Source: an uncultured Gammaproteobacteria bacterium (GTDB lineage Bacteria > Pseudomonadota > Gammaproteobacteria > Nitrosococcales > Methylophagaceae). Taken from it: a stretch of DNA of 64,000 bases. Positions 28,183 through 36,562 of this stretch are shown piece after piece. How positions within the stretch are numbered: the stretch's first letter is position 1; every line of letters starts with the position of its first letter. Below the pieces are notes generated by a model. It was not told the origin of the DNA. It saw only the letters and a program-made list of their open reading frames with translations, and made no database searches. Both the position numbers and the translations under genes were made by a program. The stretch lies in assembly GCA_905479075.1 (NCBI GenBank), contig CAJQLA010000015.1:1-64000 (forward strand). The letters run 5' to 3'.

Positions 28183-29925
28183 ATGATGTCGGTGTCAATT
28201 GAAACGATCAACTGTGGCGATTCTCTAAAGGCAGAAAATTTAGATACACTCTATGCCCGTTTGTTAGTGTCACTGGCTAACGGCGAACAGGTGGCATTAG
28301 ACTGTAGCGAACTTGACTATATTGATACACCTGCTTTGCAAATGTTAGCAGCGTTTTCACAAGAGGCTGCACTTCATGGACATACTGTCACATGGGATAA
28401 AACAAGCGTAGTGTTTCGAAAAAACGTGCGTTTATTAGGTTTGGAACATGACCTGAAAACCATTGATACAAAGTCGATTGCAAGTGAAGAGCAGTTGACG
28501 CAGGGATGGGATATCTCTTTTTCACCGCACATTAATTTTTTCCATGAAAGTATAAAAGATCCCCTCCAAATTTTTGCTGAATTAGCCAGTATGGGTGAGT
28601 CAGTTGTGGACGTGGATAATCGCCCTTTACCCTTATTTTCAGAAATTGAGCCAGACAATAGTTATTTATCATGGCAACTGACTTTGAAAGGTGATGCAGT
28701 AAAAGAAGATATCGAGACTATTTTTGCTTCCGTCGTTCAGTATTGTGAATTGGCTATAAAACGGATAGTTACAGACGTCGATCCAGAGACTGAAATAACA
28801 CCACAGTCACAGTCACAGTCAGCATTGGCTCAACCCAAAAACAAAGAAATTGAAACCTTACTTAGGGTGAATGATGAAAAGCTTGATCGCTTAACTGGTT
28901 TAATGGATCAAATGCTAGTTAAGCAGCATAAAGTTAGTCAGCAGTTTAATGATCAAATGTTACCCCAAACGAACGATGCGATAGTTGAATTAGAAAATAG
29001 TACCCGAGAAATGCAAGAAGCTGTTATGCAGCTACGCTACTTACCGATGGGATCTATTTTTAATGGTTTAGCTGAATACGTCACTGGTCTTGTAACCAAG
29101 TTGTCTAAAAAAATTGAGTTTAAATTATCTGGTGAGCAAATCGAACTTGATGTTGCTGCACTAGCAATCGTTGATGAATCGTTACGAATACTTTTACACG
29201 GCTGTGTTCAAAATAGCATAGTAACAAGTGATCTTCGCATAGCCGCAGAAAAGCCTGAGATAGCTTCACTTCAGCTTATTGTATTTCAACGTGATACAAG
29301 TATTATCATAGAGCTGACTGATGATGGTTGTGGTGAAATAGAGGAGCTTGAGACAGGCCTGGACACTGTCCGGAATAAGATAACAACTTTAGGTGGCAGT
29401 ATTGATATCAAGTCTCAAATAGATGAACAGACAACATACTCCATTCAGCTACCTATGCATTTAGGTGTGATAGATGGACAGCTTATTCGAGTAGCTGGAG
29501 AGACATACATTTTGCCCGTGAGCTTAGTAATTGAGTCTTTGGCAATCAATATCAATGATATTAGCGATATTGCTGGCAAAGGTGAATTATATAGATGGCA
29601 AGATGACTATATTCCTATTATTCGTCTTGCCCGTTTGCTATCAACACAGCCAACGACAACTGAGTTAGGACAAGGATTATTGGTGGTGGTCAATATCGAT
29701 GATCAGAAAGTGGGTTTATTACTTGATGATGTACTGGAGCAACAGCGTATTTACAGCCAGACTTTAGCAATACACTATAAGAATATTGCAGGTGTATCGG
29801 CTGCGGCAATAATGAATGATGCCTCTGTTGCTTTGATTTTAGACTTGCCAAACTTGATCGGACACTATCGAAATTCGACTAGTACTCATTTTGATTCTGC
29901 TAACAGTGGCAACAAGGTGGCCTGA
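28183..29925 (+). CDS. STAS-domain CheA-like protein without phosphotransfer domain (probable pseudokinase)
   Basis: About 580 residues. Residues 1 to about 95 form a STAS domain (ALDCSELDYIDTPALQML, with Thr where SpoIIAA has its phosphorylated Ser). Residues about 105-195 match the CheA segment before the dimerisation helices (GWDISFSPHINFF, YLSWQLTLKGD). P3 follows (LLRVNDEKLDRLTGLMDQML), then a P4 ATPase-like domain and a P5 CheW-like domain (GVIDGQLIRVAGETYILPVS). No Hpt His motif is present. The N box reads LLHGCVQNSI near residue 340 instead of the usual HLVRNAVDHGI, and the G2 glycines are absent; only DDGCG (near 380) remains of the ATP site. It is probably structural, not a kinase. 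Starts at 28180, 28183 and 28186 are all possible. Confidence 0.82.
   Translation: MMSVSIETINCGDSLKAENLDTLYARLLVSLANGEQVALDCSELDYIDTPALQMLAAFSQEAALHGHTVTWDKTSVVFRKNVRLLGLEHDLKTIDTKSIASEEQLTQGWDISFSPHINFFHESIKDPLQIFAELASMGESVVDVDNRPLPLFSEIEPDNSYLSWQLTLKGDAVKEDIETIFASVVQYCELAIKRIVTDVDPETEITPQSQSQSALAQPKNKEIETLLRVNDEKLDRLTGLMDQMLVKQHKVSQQFNDQMLPQTNDAIVELENSTREMQEAVMQLRYLPMGSIFNGLAEYVTGLVTKLSKKIEFKLSGEQIELDVAALAIVDESLRILLHGCVQNSIVTSDLRIAAEKPEIASLQLIVFQRDTSIIIELTDDGCGEIEELETGLDTVRNKITTLGGSIDIKSQIDEQTTYSIQLPMHLGVIDGQLIRVAGETYILPVSLVIESLAININDISDIAGKGELYRWQDDYIPIIRLARLLSTQPTTTELGQGLLVVVNIDDQKVGLLLDDVLEQQRIYSQTLAIHYKNIAGVSAAAIMNDASVALILDLPNLIGHYRNSTSTHFDSANSGNKVA
28802..28822 (+). repeat. CACAGT hexamer repeat in the CheA-like linker
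   Basis: Three and a half tandem copies of CACAGT encode Gln-Ser repeats in the flexible linker before the P3 helices. Changes in copy number would keep the reading frame. Confidence 0.7.
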
Positions 29926-29936
29926 GGTGTTATGAA

Positions 29937-30434
29937 ATGAATGGTTTACACCTATTAAGTAATTCGGTGGATCAGTTAGCAGGCCCACAGGAAAATATTA
30001 CACATTGTTTGATGTTTAGTTTGGCTGATGAAGAATATGCCGTTGATATGTTACGCGTTAGAGAAGTCAAAGTCTTGGATACAGTGACCACCTTACCCAA
30101 CACGCCAGATTATATCCGCGGTGTTTTTAACTTTCATGGTGACATTGTTCCAGTTATTGATTTGCGTCTTCTATTAGGCGCGGACGAACAGAAGCAGACA
30201 TCAAAATCTATTGCATTAGTATTGAGACTGGATAGCGCTAATAACAGGCTGGTCGCTGCGTTGGTAGATGATGTATTAGAACCACTGGATATAGCAGATG
30301 AGGATATAAAGGCTGTACCAGATTTTAATTCTAAAATAGACACCTCTTGTATACATGGCTTGGTCTCCATTAATGGTAAAGTGAAAGTAATTTTAAATGT
30401 AGAACAGCTATTAAGTCGGGAAGCCTTAGGCTAA
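29937..30434 (+). CDS. cheW: Chemotaxis coupling protein CheW
   Basis: A 165-residue CheW with the usual two beta-barrel halves: LMFSLADEEYAVDMLRVREV at residues 25-44, IVPVIDLRLLLG near 70, and a C-terminal HGLVSINGKVKVILNVEQLL. It links receptors to CheA. His67 (NFHG) stands where the receptor-binding Arg62 of the E. coli protein lies (NLRG), an unusual change. It starts 11 bases after the CheA-like gene and precedes a receptor gene, so it likely serves this local set rather than the main array. Confidence 0.92.
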   Translation: MNGLHLLSNSVDQLAGPQENITHCLMFSLADEEYAVDMLRVREVKVLDTVTTLPNTPDYIRGVFNFHGDIVPVIDLRLLLGADEQKQTSKSIALVLRLDSANNRLVAALVDDVLEPLDIADEDIKAVPDFNSKIDTSCIHGLVSINGKVKVILNVEQLLSREALG

Positions 30435-30486
30435 AACAGCATAGAAAGTTTTATCTTGTTTTCAGTGTGGCTTTTACTGATAAAAT

Positions 30487-30529
30487 GGCGATAAATTGTA
30501 CAAATAGATTTTATGATAAACGCTATAAT
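30487..30529 (+). promoter_or_regulatory. Possible promoter elements for the globin receptor gene
   Basis: GGCGATAA (30487-30494) is seven of eight with the sigma28 -10 box, but the -35 position at the right distance is poor (four of eight). A perfect TATAAT lies at 30524-30529 without a good -35. Either could start a transcript for the receptor; neither is convincing alone. Confidence 0.3.
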
Positions 30530-30619
30530 GTTGGTATCGAAGACTATTTTGACTCGCTCTATCTGTATGAGTGAAAGGGTGATGACAAATGACTAGAAAC
30601 ACTATCAGGTGAAGGCTTA

Positions 30620-32371
30620 ATGGCGATTAAATTGACCGAGATAAAAAGACAAGCAGGAGTTAGGTCTAATGTCGCCGAGTCAATCGATAGAGGTAAAACA
30701 CAAGTTGAACTGGTAAAAGATAGTTTTGCTGAACTATCAAAACAGGGTGAAGCTTTATCTACGCGGTTTTATGAACGTTTTTTCCTGCAATACCCACAAA
30801 TAGTCCCCCTATTTGAAGGTGTCTCTACCACAGGCCAACAAAAAAAATTCCTAGCTTCTCTTGTTTTGATAGTGCAAAGTCTGGATCAAAAAGAAATTTT
30901 CAATGATTACCTTTTAGGGCTTAGCGAAAGACACATTCATTATGGTGTGAAGAAAGAATACTATCCAATGATAGTGGAAAATCTGCTGGCGGTTTTTGCA
31001 GAATTTTCAGGGAAGAAATGGACGGCGCAGCTAAGCCAAGCTTGGGAAAATACACTTAATAGCATTACTGCCGTCATGCTAAGTGCCTACACGGAATCTG
31101 ATAATAGTGAAGTGGCGGGCGTTAGTGAAGATATACAAGCACCACAGTCGTGGGATGCATCATTATTAAACGCTGTAACAACAGCGGTGATGATGATTGA
31201 TCGAGATGGTAATATTACTTTTGCTAATCAATCAGCGATCGATAAGTTGACTCAATACCGTAGTGAGTTACAGCCAATTATTCCAGACTTGAATATTGAT
31301 AAATTAGTCGGCAGTAATGTCAATCATTTTCCTAAAACACTCTCAGTAAGATGGGCATCTCTTTCAGCGCCTGAGAGGCTACCTTATAAAACAGAGTTGG
31401 AAGTAGGCCCATTGCTCGTACATTTAACGATGACAGCTGTTATAGATGAACGAGGGAAATATATAGGCACTGCATTAGAATGGGAAGAACAGTCAGAGCT
31501 TGCTGATACTAATGAGTCTTCAAATAAGATGATGTCAGCATTGCTTGATAGTCTCGAGGCCATGTCTAAGGGCGATCTGACAAAAAGGTTGAGCGATTTT
31601 CATGACAACGATTTTACTTTATTACAGGCATCAATTAATAGCGAATTAGACAAAATAGCCCAGCAGATAACAGAAAGCAGTGATAACCCCTCAAGTACTG
31701 GACAAGCTTCTGTAGCAATCAGCGAAGCTAGCAAGCAGCTTGGTGAGGGGATAGAGGATCAATTATCCTTATTACGAGACAATGGTTCGATTCTCGAAGC
31801 ATTAACAAGTAGCTTGCAGCAAAATATCGCTAATGCGAACTCAGCAACACAGTTTAGTAGTGAGTTGCTTGAACAGGCTGAGAATGGCAGTCTGACGATG
31901 ACACAAGCGATTGAGTCTATAACCGTACTTAATACATCGACGCAAGGAATGGCTGACCTCATTACTAATATTGAGCAAATGGCATTTCAAACTAATTTAT
32001 TGGGTTTAAATGCTGCGGTTGAGGCGACACATGCTGGTGAACAGGGCCGTGGCATGGCTGTTATCGCAGCCGAAATTCGTAGTTTTGCTAAGCAAATAAC
32101 AGCACAAGCACAAGATATTAAAGATCTGATTAATGCCAATGAAGCGAGTATGCAACAGAGTTACCAGCTAGTTGATAAATCCGGCCATTCAATACTTGAT
32201 ATTGTGACTGGTTCCGAAAAAGTAAACGAAATCGCTTCCGAAATTGCAGCAGTCGCTACAGAGCAAACTCAGAAAATAGAACAAATAAATAAAGCATTGG
32301 CAAAAGTGAACGAGTTAGCGGAATCTAATACTGACATAGCCAAACAAATTTCAGATACTGATATAGCCTAA
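30620..32371 (+). CDS. Soluble chemoreceptor with flavohaemoglobin-type globin and PAS domains
   Basis: A 583-residue methyl-accepting chemotaxis protein with no membrane segment. Residues about 28-150 are a globin of the flavohaemoglobin class: Tyr51 (FYERF), Gln74 (GQQKKFL) and His105 (ERHIHYGV) align with the haem-pocket B10 Tyr, E7 Gln and F8 His of E. coli Hmp. A PAS domain follows (about 172-290, AVMMIDRDGNITFANQSA). The signalling domain has the hairpin tip QTNLLGLNAAVEATHAGEQG, where His471 replaces the normally invariant Arg (VEAAR). It probably senses oxygen, NO or redox state in the cytoplasm and signals through the adjacent CheW. It lacks a recognisable CheR-docking pentapeptide at the end. 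Confidence 0.88.
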   Translation: MAIKLTEIKRQAGVRSNVAESIDRGKTQVELVKDSFAELSKQGEALSTRFYERFFLQYPQIVPLFEGVSTTGQQKKFLASLVLIVQSLDQKEIFNDYLLGLSERHIHYGVKKEYYPMIVENLLAVFAEFSGKKWTAQLSQAWENTLNSITAVMLSAYTESDNSEVAGVSEDIQAPQSWDASLLNAVTTAVMMIDRDGNITFANQSAIDKLTQYRSELQPIIPDLNIDKLVGSNVNHFPKTLSVRWASLSAPERLPYKTELEVGPLLVHLTMTAVIDERGKYIGTALEWEEQSELADTNESSNKMMSALLDSLEAMSKGDLTKRLSDFHDNDFTLLQASINSELDKIAQQITESSDNPSSTGQASVAISEASKQLGEGIEDQLSLLRDNGSILEALTSSLQQNIANANSATQFSSELLEQAENGSLTMTQAIESITVLNTSTQGMADLITNIEQMAFQTNLLGLNAAVEATHAGEQGRGMAVIAAEIRSFAKQITAQAQDIKDLINANEASMQQSYQLVDKSGHSILDIVTGSEKVNEIASEIAAVATEQTQKIEQINKALAKVNELAESNTDIAKQISDTDIA

Positions 32372-32403
32372 GCGCTCTACTGTCTGACCCCTATCCCAAC
32401 CCT

Positions 32404-32419
32404 TGGCATACTGATTGCT
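32404..32419 (+). promoter_or_regulatory. Sigma54 promoter of fliK
   Basis: TGGCATACTGATTGCT is an excellent -24/-12 element: TGGCA and TTGCT intact, GG and GC 12 bases apart. The start point should be near 32431, about 40 bases before fliK. fliK can therefore be expressed independently of the chemosensory genes in front of it. Confidence 0.8.
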
Positions 32420-32472
32420 TTGTGAGTACTACAAGGTACTAACTAAAGTGATAACGCAAATAGGGATCGACT

Positions 32473-34119
32473 ATGAATCACGAGCTTTTATTAAATACAG
32501 AAACACCAAAAATAGATAATAAGCCCGTTGTTAAACCTGCATCTTCATTAGAGACAGATAAGCCGGAAAGTACATCACAGCGTGCATTCTCATCAGAGTT
32601 AAATGAGCAGGTCAGTCAACAATTCAATTCAAAAGACGAACATGTAGTTCCATCGAATAATCGATCAGACGTTGCTACGGTTGTAACTGGGTCCGATCGA
32701 AAAGCGGAAGCGAAAAATAAGGAAAACGGCAAGCCATTGCCGGAAAATGGGTTGGGTGAGTCGACGCTAGGTCAAGCCATTGCGCATATTGTTAAGCAAG
32801 TGCCGCCAGAAGATAAAGGCACGGTTAAAGAAGCTTTATTATCCGTTATAGAAGATTTTAAGAATCATGCTAAGGGTAAAGGTCAGGCAACAGAAGTCGC
32901 ACCGACAGAGAATATTCCCAAACTTATTGAACAATTTGCTGATATTGTTGCCGCTAGCCCCGCTTCACAAGCTAGTAAGACCATACCTGAGGATGGTTTA
33001 CAAACTGATAAACCTATACAAAATATAAACGCCGTAGCGGCAAGCAGCGACTTAGAAGAAATAGATAGTATTCAGAAACAATTACTGTCATCGCTGGGGA
33101 GCATTACCGACAATAAAGCTGATCAGTTCACTGATAAAGCTGCAGTCCCTCAACTGGTACAGCAGATCAAAGAACTCACTGCACAAGTAAAAGTAATAGT
33201 AGCGAATGAGCGATTATCAAACACAGAAAATAAGAATGATCTAGGAAAGACCATTGCTGATTGGATGAAGAAAATTGGTGAATTAGCTAAGACAGCATCA
33301 GGACAAACAGTAGTGACATCCGATACGGATGCAAAATTGAAAGAAAATATCCTGAGTACTGGGCAAGATACAAAAGAGTTAAAAATAAGGCCCGATATTC
33401 TTCAAGCTTTAGCCAATAAAGTGGCAGGTGATGAGTCAAAGCAAGGGCAAACGGCTTTGGGAGACAAAGTTATTCAAAAAGTGACTGATCAAGGCAGCGA
33501 GAGGGCTATAGAAAGAGTGACTCAGCTAGCTGGGTTAATAAAGCCAGAGAAGCAGGAATCACAGTCAACAAATCGTACGCCTAATGATAAAGGTAGAGTG
33601 CCAACATTTGGACCAGCACTCATCAATTCAGCACCTTTAACGACTGATACTGGGCCAAGAACGGCAGCAACGCTTGATATCCAACCTGCATTGCAGAGTC
33701 AAGCATGGAGTAAAGTCGTCGGTAGTCGCGTTATTTGGATGGCTAAAGAGGGTATACAGAAAGCATCATTGCAACTAAACCCTGCAAACTTAGGCCCTGT
33801 AGAAGTCCGGCTTAGTGTACAAAATGAACAGACCAATGTGATGTTTATTGCTCAGCAAGCAGCGACTAGAGATGCATTGGAACAAGCCTTACCGAGACTG
33901 CGTGAAAGTTTTGCCGAAAATGGCTTAGATTTGGCTGATGCGGATGTTATGGAACAGTTTCAAGGCAATGATGATAGTGAGCAAACTGATGCTGATCCGC
34001 AAAATCATGGTTTAAATGAAAATAATATCGCGATGGCAGTTGATGCCGTTGAAAATGGCGAAGTCGACGAGTTATTAAATCAACAAGAAGGCGCTGTTGG
34101 CCTGAGCGTGTACGCTTAA
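32473..34119 (+). CDS. fliK: Flagellar hook-length control protein FliK
   Basis: A 548-residue molecular ruler. The N-terminal two thirds are low-complexity, Lys/Glu/Gln/Thr rich and probably extended, as expected for a ruler. The C-terminal substrate-switch domain (about 410-500) has KASLQLNPANLGPVEVRLSV and ALPRLRESFAENGLDLADAD. It is longer than the Salmonella protein (about 405 residues). It is the last flagellar gene here; the next gene is convergent pyrF. Confidence 0.93.
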   Translation: MNHELLLNTETPKIDNKPVVKPASSLETDKPESTSQRAFSSELNEQVSQQFNSKDEHVVPSNNRSDVATVVTGSDRKAEAKNKENGKPLPENGLGESTLGQAIAHIVKQVPPEDKGTVKEALLSVIEDFKNHAKGKGQATEVAPTENIPKLIEQFADIVAASPASQASKTIPEDGLQTDKPIQNINAVAASSDLEEIDSIQKQLLSSLGSITDNKADQFTDKAAVPQLVQQIKELTAQVKVIVANERLSNTENKNDLGKTIADWMKKIGELAKTASGQTVVTSDTDAKLKENILSTGQDTKELKIRPDILQALANKVAGDESKQGQTALGDKVIQKVTDQGSERAIERVTQLAGLIKPEKQESQSTNRTPNDKGRVPTFGPALINSAPLTTDTGPRTAATLDIQPALQSQAWSKVVGSRVIWMAKEGIQKASLQLNPANLGPVEVRLSVQNEQTNVMFIAQQAATRDALEQALPRLRESFAENGLDLADADVMEQFQGNDDSEQTDADPQNHGLNENNIAMAVDAVENGEVDELLNQQEGAVGLSVYA

Positions 34120-34154
34120 AATCGGTGTGTGATGATACTCCTCACTGCTCTCGT

Positions 34155-34847
34155 TTATTTGAGGCTTTTTTCTATCGCATCTAAAGCTTTCATTGGATCT
34201 TCAGCCTCTGTTATCGGTCTACCAATAACAAGATAACTACTACCAGCATCTATGGCTTGCTTCGGTGTCATGGTTCTATGCTGGTCACCGTGAGCACTAT
34301 TAGCCGGACGTATCCCTGGAGTAATAAGTTGAAAGTCTTCGCCGTGAATTTGTCGTAGTTGGCTTGCTTCCTGTGCGGAACACACTACGCCGTCTAAGCC
34401 ACTGTCATCAGCTAATTGAGCTAACTTTAAGACGGTGTCACTGATCGAACCTGTTAAGCCTATTTGTTCAAATGTTTGTTGATCCATACTGGTTAACAAG
34501 GTGACGCCAATGAGTATGGGTGTATTGCTGTGGTTGGCGACTGCTTCTTTTGCGGAGACCATCATTTTTTGTCCGCCTAATGTATGGACATTCATCATCC
34601 ACACACCAAGATCAGCAGCGGCTAAACAGGCTTTTGCAACGGTATTTGGAATATCATGATATTTCAAATCAAGAAAAACATCGAAACCTTGTGAGACTAA
34701 TTTTTCAACTACTTGAGGGCCTGAACGTGTAAAGAGCTCTTTACCTACTTTGACGCGACATCGGCTAGGATCAAGCTGACTAGATAAGGCAAGTGCTGAT
34801 TCCATTGTTGGATAGTCAAGAGCAACAATAATGTTTGAGCTTGGCAT
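34155..34847 (-). CDS. pyrF: Orotidine-5'-phosphate decarboxylase
   Basis: A 230-residue enzyme for the last step of UMP synthesis. The catalytic charged network is visible as DLKYHDIPNT, giving Asp60, Lys62 and Asp65. The N-terminal strand ALDYP and the phosphate-binding TPGIR and YLVIGRPI are also present. The start is placed at 34847 (MPSSNIIVALDYP), with GGAAG just upstream; a longer in-frame extension to 34949 has no resemblance to the family. It converges with fliK and diverges from tgt. Confidence 0.95.
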   Translation of the reverse strand: MPSSNIIVALDYPTMESALALSSQLDPSRCRVKVGKELFTRSGPQVVEKLVSQGFDVFLDLKYHDIPNTVAKACLAAADLGVWMMNVHTLGGQKMMVSAKEAVANHSNTPILIGVTLLTSMDQQTFEQIGLTGSISDTVLKLAQLADDSGLDGVVCSAQEASQLRQIHGEDFQLITPGIRPANSAHGDQHRTMTPKQAIDAGSSYLVIGRPITEAEDPMKALDAIEKSLK

Positions 34848-34989
34848 GATAGCTTCCGGATAATAACAATGGCATGATCCTACATTAACTCCCTTGGTTT
34901 CGTCATAATTTCTGTTTTTAAAAATTAGAAAATCGATTCTATTCTGCAATTAACGCTGTTGATGCTATTCTGTGCCGGTATTTTTTTAG

Positions 34990-36099
<1,110 letters not shown>

Positions 36100-36186
36100 G
36101 GCCTGAGATAGTCTCAACTATCTTGGCATGCGGTGCTGTGTCATAATCTCGTTCTTTTATACAACTCTCCAGATTGAGGAATTATG

Positions 36187-36510
36187 ATGGACTTCTTTAT
36201 TTCGCCAGCCTATGCAGCAGGCGGGCAATCTTCACCAGGTTTATTAGACTTTGTTTTCCCTATTGCGCTACTTGTTTTGTTTTATTTCATGCTAGTGAGA
36301 CCACAAGCAAAAAGAGCAAAAGAACACAAATCAATGCAATCTGCATTGGCTAAGGGTGATGAAGTGGTAACGGATGGCGGTCTGATGGGAAAAATTCTGG
36401 ATATTGGTGAACATGCGATCCTCGTACAATTTGCTGATAACCTTGAGGTTAAAGTGCGCCGAGAATCAATCAGTGCTGTATTACCTAAAGGCACATTGAA
36501 AAAGCTGTAA
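36187..36510 (+). CDS. yajC: Sec translocon accessory protein YajC
   Basis: About 107 residues with one membrane helix (FVFPIALLVLFYFMLVRPQ, about residues 21-40), followed by the YajC motif RPQAKRAKEH and a small cytoplasmic domain (LAKGDEVVTDGGLMGKI). It associates with SecDF in the inner membrane. ATG 36187 is better spaced from GAGGA (36176-36180) than ATG 36184. It lies just upstream of secD as usual. Confidence 0.96.
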   Translation: MDFFISPAYAAGGQSSPGLLDFVFPIALLVLFYFMLVRPQAKRAKEHKSMQSALAKGDEVVTDGGLMGKILDIGEHAILVQFADNLEVKVRRESISAVLPKGTLKKL

Positions 36511-36562
36511 TTCATACCCATATATAGCTTGAACATAGCTTGCGACATTTAGGATACCTCAG

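Noticed and set aside
34848-34949. N-terminal extension of pyrF
   Set aside because: The added residues are not family-like, and the inner ATG has a good ribosome site.
36106-36123. AGATAGT/ACTATCT hairpin between tgt and yajC
   Set aside because: There is no T tract after it, so it is not called a terminator.
36124-36139. TTGGCATGCGGTGCTG resembling a sigma54 promoter before yajC
   Set aside because: GG and GC are 10 bases apart instead of 12, and yajC-secDF is a housekeeping operon.
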